Assembly: GCA_018061965.1 (NCBI GenBank)
Contig: JAGOTG010000006.1
Coordinates: 1 to 64,000, forward strand
Length of the DNA: 64,000 nucleotides
Source: Legionellaceae bacterium
GTDB taxonomy: Bacteria; Pseudomonadota; Gammaproteobacteria; Legionellales; Legionellaceae
Direction of reading: 5' to 3'
The translations under genes and the position numbers were made by a program. Below, piece after piece: positions 47,328-56,427 of the stretch; the first letter of the stretch is position 1, and every line of letters begins with the position of its first letter. The notes under the pieces are model-generated. The model had not been told where the DNA came from. It searched no databases and saw only the letters and a program-made list of their open reading frames with translations.

Positions 47328-47564
47328 ATGGCAAAAGGTGAAGTGAAGTGGTTTAACAATACCAAAGGATGGGGCTTCGTTATGTTGGAAGGAACCGGCG
47401 AAGATATTTTTGTGCATTTCTCGGCAATTAACGGCACGGGATACAAAACGTTGGTTGCAGGGCAGACGGTAACCTTTGAATTACAAAAGGGAGATCGAGG
47501 ACTACATGCCATCAATGTTTCAGTAACTGAAACAGAAGCAATGGCTGAGAGTGCCACCGCTTAA
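47328..47564 (+). CDS. Cold shock protein, CspA family
   Basis: This 78 aa OB-fold protein binds single-stranded RNA and DNA and prevents RNA structure. The RNP1-like motif is KGWGFV in [18 protein letters not shown], and RNP2 is [10 protein letters not shown] Trp replaces the usual Phe of KGFGFI. AAGGAG is six bases upstream. The 150-base leader before it is AT-rich and could be a structured cold-shock leader, but no cold-box could be assigned. Confidence 0.93.
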   Translation: MAKGEVKWFNNTKGWGFVMLEGTGEDIFVHFSAINGTGYKTLVAGQTVTFELQKGDRGLHAINVSVTETEAMAESATA

Positions 47565-47891
47565 AAATAGTTGTTCGTATCCATTTAAATCTTATACGAC
47601 GGATCGCAGATATAAATTTGTTGTAACCTGTAACCGTCTAGTATTCCGATCGGGCTATTTTTATAAATTTTAGGATAATTTAAATTACTCATATCCGCAA
47701 AATTGATTGCCAGGGGTTTTATCGCGCAGTATTTAGATACGGTTACCCATACAGTTTCTGGCAAGCATCTAATGGCGCTAGGTTACGGGTTTTTGGTGAG
47801 TTTTCTTTATGTTTAAATCCCGCGGACAAGCCGCGGTACATAGGGCTGGAGGCTTATTAACGCCATTGACATTGTGACTATGCGCAATATA
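47565..47891. other. Intergenic stretch with scattered short repeats
   Basis: About 330 bases between the cold shock gene and a palindromic repeat. No reading frame is convincing. The stretch holds a GC-rich hairpin near its centre-right and several loose GGTTAC-type repeats (CGGTTACCCATAC, AGGTTACGGG). It looks like decayed mobile DNA. Confidence 0.4.
47820..47836. repeat. CCGCGG-ACAAG-CCGCGG hairpin, copy 1
   Basis: A perfect six-base-pair stem with an ACAAG loop, set in otherwise AT-rich sequence. A related hairpin with a TCAAG loop in the same orientation lies 835 bases further on; the secreted-protein gene lies between them. Confidence 0.6.
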
Positions 47892-47984
47892 CCTTCCACG
47901 GATGAGTGTTAATTACTTTTTCCTTTAGGCCACCTTTAAAAGCTCGCAATAGAATAGTAGACTATTACTCGCGCTTAAAAGCTA
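47892..47984. repeat. Partial copy of palindrome family A
   Basis: Read on the minus strand, CGAGTAATAG...TTCTATTGCGAGCTTTTAA and CACTCATCCGTGG match the centre and right arm of the element at 41.1 kb. The left arm is mostly missing. Its end contains the stop codon of the secreted-protein gene. Confidence 0.55.
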
Positions 47985-48428
47985 CGGAGATCCCACCGGA
48001 ACTTTAATCTTAATTTCTTCATCTCCTGAACCAACTGTAATACCAGCTCGAGCATTTAACAGCGTCGTGCTAACAGAAAATGAATCGAATCCAAGGCTAC
48101 TTTGGTAGTAACAAGTAACGATACCAGTAGTTGGATTATATTTTACATTAGTGCCATCGTACCCAGCTGCTTTCAGATCAAATGGGATTTCTCCTGGGTT
48201 TATAGGAGATTGAAAAAGTGGATGTGTAGGCGCATCACTGTTCACTCTTTCAGTTCCAAAACCGGCTATGTAAGTCCCATAATTTGTGAGTTTATCTTTC
48301 GTTTTCTTTGATATATCGGGGCAATTTATAGTAATCTTTGTAACATGCTTGGTTACTGCCAAAGCAATTGGACTAATAGAACACGACAATACAGCAACAG
48401 AAATTAATGAACCAATTAGTTTTCTCAT
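47982..48428 (-). CDS. Secreted hypothetical protein (148 aa)
   Basis: I do not recognise the family. AGGAGAG lies four bases before the ATG. A signal peptide is clear (LIGSLISVAVLSCSISPIALA), with cleavage probably after ALA. The mature part of about 125 residues looks beta-rich, with two Cys (TINCPDIS and IVTCYYQSS) that may form a disulfide. It shares no evident sequence with the small Cys-rich secreted protein at 4.4 kb, although both are orphan exported genes with strong ribosome sites. It is bracketed by GC hairpins and palindromes, which hints at acquisition. Confidence 0.75.
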   Translation of the reverse strand: MRKLIGSLISVAVLSCSISPIALAVTKHVTKITINCPDISKKTKDKLTNYGTYIAGFGTERVNSDAPTHPLFQSPINPGEIPFDLKAAGYDGTNVKYNPTTGIVTCYYQSSLGFDSFSVSTTLLNARAGITVGSGDEEIKIKVPVGSP

Positions 48429-48652
48429 TTTACTCTCCTATTAGGGTAATGCAATGATGCTTACACATAACTATAATAGGCACTATTGATGGGCATAACC
48501 ATTAATGATATCCATACTTTTCTAGTGCTTTATGGGGGGGGTAGGCCCACTTTATTCAATGTTTTATATATAAAAAACATATACGTGGGGCTGTTTCATG
48601 TGATAGGTAGATTATGCCCATGAATCTTGCCCTATATGACTGGAGCGCTATA
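48429..48652. repeat. Palindrome-rich intergenic region upstream of the secreted gene
   Basis: ATGGGCATA (about 60 bases before the gene) is repeated inverted as TATGCCCAT 124 bases away. Inside lie an eight-G run and a nested hairpin (GCCCAC...GTGGGGC enclosing TGTTTTATATATAAAAAACA). This could be another miniature element. It must also contain the promoter of the secreted gene. Confidence 0.45.
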
Positions 48653-48673
48653 TCCCACGGTCAAGCCGCGGGA
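48653..48673. repeat. TCCCACGG-TCAAG-CCGCGGGA hairpin, copy 2
   Basis: An eight-base-pair stem with one A-C mismatch and a TCAAG loop. It matches the hairpin at 47.8 kb in sequence and orientation. Confidence 0.6.
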
Positions 48674-48739
48674 ATTCGGACTGGGTAAAATACACCAAAA
48701 ATGGCGCACATTGGATAGTTTAGATGAATGATTACTTTG

Positions 48740-49231
48740 TTACTGTGATGCCAACGTTGCGTACACCTTTTGTGCGGGGACAAAATCAGGGTATTGTGCA
48801 ACAATTTTCTGCAAGCTTTGCAATGCCTGTTGCTCATTCCCTTCATTGAGTAGAGCCATCGCATTATAATACATATTTTTAGCATCAAAGTTCTGCGCGA
48901 TCTCCGCTTTGCGAGTAACTTTTGCAGTCGCCAAAGCTGGTTTGGATATTTTTTGGAGATTGGATTTGAACCAAGAGGTTGTGGTAGAACGACTATGTGT
49001 ATTCTTTTCATGTTTGTGTGGCGTATACTCAAAAAATATTTGTGAAATATAAAAAAGCAAACCAACCAGCATTGCAAAGCTAATGGGAATGATATAGGAT
49101 TTCTTTGCAAGCGCACTTTTTTCAGATTTTAATACTTTCTCACAATAAACACTTGAAGAAGGATTCAAAGCTCCTGAAGCACGCTTTTTAGTTTGCTTCA
49201 AATTATCCAAGGTTTCATTAATAACGCTCAT
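48740..49231 (-). CDS. MshN/GspB-like membrane-anchored TPR protein (163 aa)
   Basis: The N-terminus MSVINETLDNLKQTKKR resembles the start of MshN and related pilus/secretion accessory proteins. One membrane segment follows (SYIIPISFAMLVGLLFYISQ), then a linker and a C-terminal tetratricopeptide-like pair (NMYYNAMALLNEGNEQQALQ, then SLQKIVAQYPDFVPAQKVYA). MshN of MSHA pili is longer, so this is a shortened relative. It lies 18 bases after the ATPase gene on the same strand. Likely topology is a cytoplasmic tail with a periplasmic TPR. Assignment is moderate. Confidence 0.6.
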   Translation of the reverse strand: MSVINETLDNLKQTKKRASGALNPSSSVYCEKVLKSEKSALAKKSYIIPISFAMLVGLLFYISQIFFEYTPHKHEKNTHSRSTTTSWFKSNLQKISKPALATAKVTRKAEIAQNFDAKNMYYNAMALLNEGNEQQALQSLQKIVAQYPDFVPAQKVYATLASQ

Positions 49232-49249
49232 AGTCTTCCCTCTTAAGAT

Positions 49250-50152
49250 TTACTCACTGTGATCTTGTTTCAATACGCTCAAAAAACCACGCGCTCTGGA
49301 CTTAAAACCGCGTAATAAATTCTGCCAAAACTGGGATGTCTTAGTGTACTCCGTATCAACAATGGCTTTTGTAATCAATTCTTTCGTCAATTGATGTTCA
49401 GCACGGCTATATGCCAGCATCAAGGCCTTATGACATACAATATTAATCAAACGCGGTATCCCTTGCGTTTTTTTGTATAACAATCGACTCGCATTGGGTG
49501 TAATAGTAATACCATGCTTCTTTCCAGTAACAGTTGCTTTAGCCAACCGATGAAAAATATAATTATTCAAATCTTTTTGTTTAATCGGTAACAACGTATA
49601 CGAAAATGAAACTCGCTGCAGAAGATGACTAGAGGAACGCAGCTTGTCATCCAAATCTAATCCGCCAATCAAAACAATCTGGCAGAGTTTTTCACCTTCA
49701 CAATCCAAATTGCCCAGAATTTGAATGGTTTCAAGATTTTCTTTACTCAGATATTGCGCCTCATCAAACAACAATACCAGCCGCTTAGACTTCTTTTTCA
49801 GCTTCAATGTTTTAGCATGAATGAGCTGTAATAATTGCGCAGGCTGTGTATCAGGTTCATAGGAAACCTTCAATTTGCTTGCAATCAACTCTAACAACTC
49901 TGGATAAGTAAAATACGGATTCATCACATAGACTGGATAGTCTTGGTCCGCGATCCTTTCAATAAACAAACGACAAAGTAAACTTTTTCCAGTGCCAGGT
50001 TGGCCAGTAATTTTAATAATACCATCGTTAACTTGCAACCCAACCAGCAGCACATCCAAGGATTTTTGATGATGCTCAAGTTGATAATAATAATCAACAT
50101 TGGGATATTGGTTAAAAGGGAATTCAGTCAAATTATAAAAGTCTTGATACAT
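49250..50152 (-). CDS. ExeA/MshM-family AAA ATPase
   Basis: This 300 aa P-loop ATPase has Walker A GQPGTGKSLLCRLF, Walker B LVLLFDEAQYLS, the sensor IVLIGGLDLDDKL and the C-terminal GIPRLINIVCHKALMLAY helix. The opening MYQDFYNLTEFPFNQYPN is the family hallmark (ExeA, GspA, MshM: YxxFFGLxxxPFxxxPD). ExeA helps assemble the type II secretin through peptidoglycan, and MshM acts in MSHA pilus assembly. It lacks the C-terminal peptidoglycan-binding domain of ExeA, which fits MshM better. GGAG seven bases upstream supports the ATG. Neighbours suggest a three-gene unit with the Sel1 protein. Confidence 0.8.
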   Translation of the reverse strand: MYQDFYNLTEFPFNQYPNVDYYYQLEHHQKSLDVLLVGLQVNDGIIKITGQPGTGKSLLCRLFIERIADQDYPVYVMNPYFTYPELLELIASKLKVSYEPDTQPAQLLQLIHAKTLKLKKKSKRLVLLFDEAQYLSKENLETIQILGNLDCEGEKLCQIVLIGGLDLDDKLRSSSHLLQRVSFSYTLLPIKQKDLNNYIFHRLAKATVTGKKHGITITPNASRLLYKKTQGIPRLINIVCHKALMLAYSRAEHQLTKELITKAIVDTEYTKTSQFWQNLLRGFKSRARGFLSVLKQDHSE

Positions 50153-50255
50153 CAAATGCTCCAGACGTTATGATTAATGAGAAACAGCCGCATACAAATA
50201 CAATTCATAACTCTCCCTAGATAAAAAACCCTAGGGAGAGCACTGAAAAAAGAGT

Positions 50256-53200
50256 TTACGATGATTTATTTGGTGCTTCAGTGGCAAACAGATCATACGC
50301 TTTGGTAACGTCTTTTTCTACGCCATAGCCATTTTTATACATAATTGCCAACTGAGTTCTTGCCGATCTATTACCATTCTGTAAAGCGGAGTTGAGCCAA
50401 TAGAACGCCTTAGAGTAATCTAGCGTCGTACCGGTGCCATTAAAATACATCAAACCAAGATGGTATTGAGAATCCGCATCTCCTTTTTCCGCTGATTTTT
50501 GGTACCATTTAAATGCTTCTTGGGCGTCTTGATTCACCCCGATTCCAGTATCATACATCATAGCCAGTTTAGACTGTGACTTACCATTGCCACCCAGTGC
50601 TGCTTTGCTATGCCAGAAGGCCGATTTGCTATAGTCAATTGTCACACCTTGACCTCTAGAATACATTTCAGCCAGGGTGTATTGTGCAGCCATATTCCCT
50701 TGTTGTGCAGATTTTTCTAGAAGTTGCGCTGCTCTAGGCTCATCTTTAGGTACTTCTTTGCCATTCAAATACAATTGAGCCAGCGTATATTCTGCTTTTT
50801 CATTATTCGCTGCAACTGCTTTCTCTAACCAATGCAAAGCTGTTTTGGTGTTTTTAGGTACCATGTTTCCATTTAGGTAATAAGACCCCAGTTTATATTG
50901 AACATTGGCATTTCCTTGATCAGCAACCTCTTGATACAGCTCCAATGCTTTGGGTAAATTCTGCTGAACACCATCCCCATGCTCAAACTTCTCTGCCAAT
51001 TTGTTTTTGGCAAATAAATTTCCAGAATTAGCAGCCAATTGATAATAGTAACCTGCTCGTTCTTTGTTAGCAGGGACACCCAGACCGGCATCATACAAGC
51101 GCGCTAATGCAATTTCACCCCGCATTTGACCCGTTGCGCCAGCATAACCATTATCCACAGCTAATTTATAATATTTAAAGGCTTGGGCATTATTAATTGG
51201 CATTCCAATTCCAGTTTCATTAAATAATCCCATTTGGTATTGAGCATAAACATTACCGCTTTGCGCTGCTTTTTCATACCAATGAACAGCCTGATCAGTA
51301 GATTTTTGCACACCTCTACCGTTTTGATACATGCAAGCAATCGCATATTGTGCGTCAGACATGCCTTCTTTGGCAGCAACCATATACCAATTGAAAGCAC
51401 TTTCTTTATCTGCTTTTACGCCTTTGCCATACTGATACATCAATCCAAGATTATTCGCTGCAATTGCAGAACCCTGTTTGGCAGCTGCCATATATAACGC
51501 TTCAGCTTTCGGCAAATCACTGTGCACCTCATCATCAAACTCATAAATGAAGGCCAACGCAGTCATTGCAGGCACACATCCTAATTCTGAAGCATGATTA
51601 TATAAATTGATCGCCATATTGATATCGCGCGGCACTCCGATACCCAGTTGATACATATTACCTAAAGAATAAATAGCCAGCGGATTAGATTGAGCTGCGG
51701 CTTTCTCATACCAAGACTTGGCAGTTTCTTCAGATTTAGCAACTCCAATCCCTTTTTCATATAAATAAGCAATCTTAAGTTGTGCAGAAGCATCCCCTTT
51801 TCCGGCTGCTTTTTCATACAATTGCACCGCTTCTCCAATTTTTTCATTGGATTGGCCGCGCGTAATATAATAATCGGCCAGGAACAATTTGGCTTTCACA
51901 TTTGCTTGCGCAGCAGATTTTTCAATCAAAGCAATCGGCGATACAGTCCCACCTTTACCTTGATTCATTTGAAGTAACACTGCGTAATTATATTGAGCCA
52001 AAGGATAGCCTTGTTGCGCCGAAGCTTCTAACAAACGAATACCACCTTTGGTATCTTGACCAACGCCAGTGCCCTGATAAAAATACGTTCCTAAAATATA
52101 CTCAGCGATTGCAGATTTTCCTTCCGCAGCTTTTTCATACCAAGCAATCGATTCCGCAGCGTTGGCTTGTACCCCAATACCGCGATCTAACATGAGTGCT
52201 ACAATCAAACTCGCTTTGACACTCCCACGTTCTGCAGCCTGTTTAGCAGTACGGAAGGCTCGAGCCAATACTTCATGATTTTGGGTATTAAGGAGGTAGT
52301 AACTAGCCAACAGTTCTTGAGCACCGACATGATCTTGCAGCGCTGCTTTTTGATACAACTGAATAATTTTAGAATTCAATTCAGATTTTGCCGTCGGATC
52401 AGCTTGGTTACCAACATCTTGTGCATATAATTGCGCAAGACTAAATTGTGCATCTGCAATGTCTTGCTCAGCCGCTGCAACATAAAATTGTTCGGCCTTA
52501 GCTCTGTCTTTGGGTAAAGTCCGTAATCCATATTCGTAACAGGTTCCTAATAAATACTGAGCATACCCATCGCGAGACGTTGCGGCAGCGTTCAGCCATT
52601 GCAACCCTTCTTTCGTATTTTGTTTTACACCAGCACCATCTAAATACATCAAAGCCAAATTGTATTTTGCTTTTGCAAAATCTTGTTTTGCTGCGCTGCG
52701 ATACCATTCAGCTGCAATTTTTTTGTCGCGAGCAACGCCATTCCCTTCTTCATACATTTGTGCAACTTTAAATTGCGCTTTCGCAGACCCGTGCACCGCT
52801 TCTTTCAAAATAATATTGAAATTGGCTGGCGTTTTTACTGAATCATTTTCATCTTTCGTCAAATGGTAAACATAGACATTTGACTTCACGGTTTTTCTAA
52901 GATCGCGATCATCATCATCCCAAGTCAACAATTGCTTAAGAGACTGATTTTTGGGATTCTCTAAATGATAAACGGTATTAAAGACATCCGCTTTGGTGAT
53001 GCCACCTAATTTAGGCGTAATCATCGCCATATCTGTCGCGTCAAAATAGACTTGACGTTTATCACTGAGCAGTGACTTTAATTGTTCAGTTGCTAAAACA
53101 TCGCCATTTTCACTCGCTTTCTTTAACCAATGAACCGCCTGATTATAATTATCTGCCACAGAGGCGTCTTTCAGATACATTTCAGCCAGCGCATGTTGCG

Positions 53201-54119
53201 CTTTCATATAATTTTGCGCTGCTGCTTTGGTATACCAAAGCTTAGCCGAAGACAAATCAGCATGACGACCGAGATTACCTTCGTTCAAATAACCCAAGCG
53301 ATACTGCGCTTCCACATCTCCAGCATTCGCTGCTTCCGTTAGCCAAGTAACCGCTTTATTCACATTGGCCGCAGACGTATTGGCAGATAGGTACATTAAA
53401 CCTAAAGCTAATTTGGCTTTTTCATTGTCTTGTTTATTCATCGCAGAATTGGAATCAGTCGCTGCCAACTCCAACCAATGCATCGCTTGCGCATTGTCTT
53501 GCGCGACTAGCTCACCTTCGTAGTAAATCTTACCTAATTTATAGCGGGCTTTGAGATGACCACTGGAAGCTGATTTTTCCAACCATTTCACACCTTCTTC
53601 CGTTTTCAGACGATCGCCGCTTTTTAAATCTAAAATAGCTAATTCATATTGCGCATTAGCATTATTGCCTTGTGCTGCTTTTTCGAACCAGTACCTGGCC
53701 TGATCTTCCGCTTTGGGGGTTCCATAACCATTTAAGAAAGCCATACCGCAAAATACTTGCGCTTCCATATTACCTTGCTCAGCCGCGAGTTTATACCAAC
53801 TCAAAGCTTGTGGAACACCGCTCTTAACATTCAAAAAATACTTGGCCATGTAAATTTGCGCAGGCTCATATCCCAAACGCCCTGCTTCTTGAATCAGCTT
53901 CAAACCATCCTGTTGCTTTTGCGCAACACTAGATCCATTGATATACATTTTCCCAAGATAAAAAAGAGCTTGCTTATCATGATGACCAGCTAGTTCTTGC
54001 AGCGCTTTACTCGCTTTATAGTAGTTACCGCTATAGTAGTCCATCATATAATCGGTAGACGCAGCAAGCGAAGAAATGGGGGTCAGCACAAACATAAAAG
54101 GTATTAAAGTCCGTCTCAT
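50256..54119 (-). CDS. Giant exported Sel1-repeat protein (1287 aa)
   Basis: A signal peptide (RRTLIPFMFVLTPISSLAAS) is followed by about 31 Sel1-like repeats of 36 residues (pattern A-x-AQY-x-LG-x-MY-x-G-x-GV-x-x-D-x-x-KA-x-x-WY-x-KAA-x-x-G). A break of about 100 residues near 355-455 lacks the motif (DMAMITPKLGGITKADVFNT region). The repeats form a long superhelix for protein binding. In Legionella, Sel1 proteins LpnE and EnhC act in host interaction; EnhC is an exported ~1200 aa Sel1 protein of similar architecture. It heads a unit with the MshM-like and MshN-like genes and is divergent from the J-domain gene. Confidence 0.9.
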   Translation of the reverse strand: MRRTLIPFMFVLTPISSLAASTDYMMDYYSGNYYKASKALQELAGHHDKQALFYLGKMYINGSSVAQKQQDGLKLIQEAGRLGYEPAQIYMAKYFLNVKSGVPQALSWYKLAAEQGNMEAQVFCGMAFLNGYGTPKAEDQARYWFEKAAQGNNANAQYELAILDLKSGDRLKTEEGVKWLEKSASSGHLKARYKLGKIYYEGELVAQDNAQAMHWLELAATDSNSAMNKQDNEKAKLALGLMYLSANTSAANVNKAVTWLTEAANAGDVEAQYRLGYLNEGNLGRHADLSSAKLWYTKAAAQNYMKAQHALAEMYLKDASVADNYNQAVHWLKKASENGDVLATEQLKSLLSDKRQVYFDATDMAMITPKLGGITKADVFNTVYHLENPKNQSLKQLLTWDDDDRDLRKTVKSNVYVYHLTKDENDSVKTPANFNIILKEAVHGSAKAQFKVAQMYEEGNGVARDKKIAAEWYRSAAKQDFAKAKYNLALMYLDGAGVKQNTKEGLQWLNAAATSRDGYAQYLLGTCYEYGLRTLPKDRAKAEQFYVAAAEQDIADAQFSLAQLYAQDVGNQADPTAKSELNSKIIQLYQKAALQDHVGAQELLASYYLLNTQNHEVLARAFRTAKQAAERGSVKASLIVALMLDRGIGVQANAAESIAWYEKAAEGKSAIAEYILGTYFYQGTGVGQDTKGGIRLLEASAQQGYPLAQYNYAVLLQMNQGKGGTVSPIALIEKSAAQANVKAKLFLADYYITRGQSNEKIGEAVQLYEKAAGKGDASAQLKIAYLYEKGIGVAKSEETAKSWYEKAAAQSNPLAIYSLGNMYQLGIGVPRDINMAINLYNHASELGCVPAMTALAFIYEFDDEVHSDLPKAEALYMAAAKQGSAIAANNLGLMYQYGKGVKADKESAFNWYMVAAKEGMSDAQYAIACMYQNGRGVQKSTDQAVHWYEKAAQSGNVYAQYQMGLFNETGIGMPINNAQAFKYYKLAVDNGYAGATGQMRGEIALARLYDAGLGVPANKERAGYYYQLAANSGNLFAKNKLAEKFEHGDGVQQNLPKALELYQEVADQGNANVQYKLGSYYLNGNMVPKNTKTALHWLEKAVAANNEKAEYTLAQLYLNGKEVPKDEPRAAQLLEKSAQQGNMAAQYTLAEMYSRGQGVTIDYSKSAFWHSKAALGGNGKSQSKLAMMYDTGIGVNQDAQEAFKWYQKSAEKGDADSQYHLGLMYFNGTGTTLDYSKAFYWLNSALQNGNRSARTQLAIMYKNGYGVEKDVTKAYDLFATEAPNKSS

Positions 54120-54335
54120 GATACATCCTTAATTAGCATAATGAATTGGCTAGACATAGCCCAGCATCCTCAACATACCGTACCAATCGAAAAAAATCCA
54201 TATTTATAAAAAATAATTTTTAATAGCCTTATGGATGCACAAATCGATATAGAGACATCCTTCGTTAATTTGCTTTATTTGGTATTTTAATGTATATTAT
54301 GCGCAATTAATAAACCATAAGATTGGGGTGTCATT

Positions 54336-55832
54336 TTGCAAAATCAAGCATCTTTTAAAGAACAATGTGACACCATCATTCACTGGAGAACAAAGAACTT
54401 AAGTCCTCAAGCATTGTTTGGACTACCTGAAGTTGTTTATCTTTCACAGAATTATCGCCCATTGGACATAAAATATACTGAGGAGCAGATTAAAAAGACT
54501 TATAAACGCTTGGCCCTTAAGTTTTACCCTGACAAAAACCCCTTAAATAAAGACCTTGCGCAACAAGCTTTCGATGTGATTAAAGAGGCTCAAGACTATC
54601 TTTTGTATACCATTCAGTGCAATGTTACTGACGTCAACACTAATACCTTTTATTTGTACTATCATGGAAATACTATCGGAAACAGGACAAACAAAGACAA
54701 GATAGAAGGTATGATTAGAGAAGGTTATCGTTTGAAAAAGGATGGCCAAGATATACGCCATGTAGTAAGCAGCCTCTCCAACTATCTAGCACAAAATCAG
54801 GATTTAATTCACTACGAATGTGATAGTTCTAATAGTTGGAACTTCACGACAGGCGGAAAATCCATTTTATACGCCGCGGCACAATGGAATGAACCTACTT
54901 TATTTTCCTGGCTCATCGAAAATGGAGCCGACCCTTTGGCAAAAACCATTTTCGGCGTCAGCCCTTTGGATATCGCCATTACCTCTAACCATCGCGAAAT
55001 ACTAGAAGTTTTAGCAAACAGTTCTCATTTTGGAGCAGAACGCCTCAAAACCGAAATGGAAAAATTATGTCGCGCCAATGACAGCAGTAATGCGGATAGT
55101 CTTTTGCAATATTACATGGATTTTTTTGGGGATGATTTTGTCATTGCTGACTTCATGGCCGAGTTTCCTTTGATGATTCCTGCATTGCATCATGTTAAAT
55201 ATCTTACCCGTGAGCAAGCAATCCCTTTATATAAAAAGACTATTATCGGGCGCCCAGAACTCTATCGCTATTTAAATGAAGAAGAACGTGCAGACCTTTT
55301 TATGCTGATCGCCACGCTGGCTCAAGACCGTAGAGTTGGCACTTTGATGTGTATTCCTAAAGACCTATTGACACCAGCCTTAATCACGGCTTTGTGCGAT
55401 TTTTGCCCAGACTTGGAAGCTCATATTAATGAAGATACCACTAATCCGTATCATCCGCGACACGGACAACCACGTGCTAGTACGCTCCCGAACTTTCAAA
55501 ACGTCCAATATGCATTGCTGGGCACCATTATTTGCATCGCAATGCTTGTACTTGCTTACCATTTTTGGCCAATCATCGCTGTTTGGCCAGAGATCATTCT
55601 AGAAAGTATTGTTGTGCCTGTCGGAGGCACCTTAATTGGCTTGGGAGCCGGCGGATTAATGATTTCGACAAAATTGGGGTATGATTATGCAACCCAAGTT
55701 TATCCAGAAACCCGTGCCATTAATAAGATTTTAGTCGAAAATAATTTCTTTAAATCTACTACTCCACCTGAGTCTGACCCAGCTCTCATTGAAGAGTTCA
55801 GTGATGAGGTTTATTCAGGAAATAAAATATGA
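54336..55832 (+). CDS. J-domain/ankyrin/membrane protein, effector-like (498 aa)
   Basis: Residues about 30-95 form a J domain (IKKTYKRLALKFYPDKNPLN), but the key HPD tripeptide that stimulates Hsp70 is YPD. Near residue 175 an ankyrin pair appears (GKSILYAAAQWNEPTLFSWL, IENGADPLAKTIFGVSPLDI). Two membrane segments come near residues 390-440 (LLGTIICIAMLVLAYHFWPI, then GGTLIGLGAGGLMI). The start is TTG behind GGGGTG; no ATG lies within 100 codons. Eukaryote-like modules with C-terminal membrane helices are typical of Legionellales effectors that insert in host membranes. That role is inference; a bacterial membrane co-chaperone is the alternative. Confidence 0.75.
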   Translation: MQNQASFKEQCDTIIHWRTKNLSPQALFGLPEVVYLSQNYRPLDIKYTEEQIKKTYKRLALKFYPDKNPLNKDLAQQAFDVIKEAQDYLLYTIQCNVTDVNTNTFYLYYHGNTIGNRTNKDKIEGMIREGYRLKKDGQDIRHVVSSLSNYLAQNQDLIHYECDSSNSWNFTTGGKSILYAAAQWNEPTLFSWLIENGADPLAKTIFGVSPLDIAITSNHREILEVLANSSHFGAERLKTEMEKLCRANDSSNADSLLQYYMDFFGDDFVIADFMAEFPLMIPALHHVKYLTREQAIPLYKKTIIGRPELYRYLNEEERADLFMLIATLAQDRRVGTLMCIPKDLLTPALITALCDFCPDLEAHINEDTTNPYHPRHGQPRASTLPNFQNVQYALLGTIICIAMLVLAYHFWPIIAVWPEIILESIVVPVGGTLIGLGAGGLMISTKLGYDYATQVYPETRAINKILVENNFFKSTTPPESDPALIEEFSDEVYSGNKI

Positions 55833-55878
55833 GTTATAATACAGGTAACTATTTATTTTGTTAAACTAATGAGGCTTT

Positions 55879-56427
55879 ATGCAAGACGAAGAATTATTAG
55901 CGCTCTATGTAGCTGACCAGGAAGAAAGAACAAAACTGCTATCTACCAAAAATCCTAGTGAGCTAGAAAAAATAAAAAGCAGCATTCTGGCCAATGATTT
56001 TAGACGACGTGAACTGGCCTCAGAATTAGTACAAGAATTGGATGGCAAACTCCCGCATGATCATCGAAATTATTTTTATGCTGCGGTTATTTTCAGCCGG
56101 GGTCAGTCTCCCCGGGATCAAGAAAAATCGTTGAACTATGCCAAGAAAGCATATCAGATTGCACAATTTCAAAGTGATCCTTTGTCGGAAAAAATAAAAA
56201 ACATCTACCTTTTCCTATCTAATCGCCCCAAAAAAGCCCTCACTAGTAAAGCTAATACGAAAGAAGAAGAAAAATATTTATTTTCATTACGGCCAGACGC
56301 GCCAGGAAGAAGGCAAGCTCAGCCAGATAAAGAAAAAGAAGCTGCCACTGACAAATTAAAAAAAATTCTTCGCTGTTCTGTATGCGGAAAACAACATGGC
56401 GGACCTTGCCCACCCAGACCAAAATAG
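55879..56427 (+). CDS. Small protein with C-terminal zinc knuckle (182 aa)
   Basis: The first 115 residues resemble DUF6624-like helical proteins (LLALYVADQEERTKLL, then YFYAAVIFSRGQSPRDQEKS and LNYAKKAYQIAQ). A charged linker follows. The end, CSVCGKQHGGPCPPRPK, has C-x2-C-x3-H-x3-C spacing, which suggests a zinc knuckle. GAGG five bases upstream supports the ATG. It lies 46 bases after the J-domain gene and could share its transcript. Function unknown. Confidence 0.65.
   Translation: MQDEELLALYVADQEERTKLLSTKNPSELEKIKSSILANDFRRRELASELVQELDGKLPHDHRNYFYAAVIFSRGQSPRDQEKSLNYAKKAYQIAQFQSDPLSEKIKNIYLFLSNRPKKALTSKANTKEEEKYLFSLRPDAPGRRQAQPDKEKEAATDKLKKILRCSVCGKQHGGPCPPRPK

Noticed and set aside
50873..52707. 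Several open frames in other phases inside the Sel1 gene
   Set aside because: They repeat with the 36-residue period of the Sel1 repeats and are shadows of that coding sequence.
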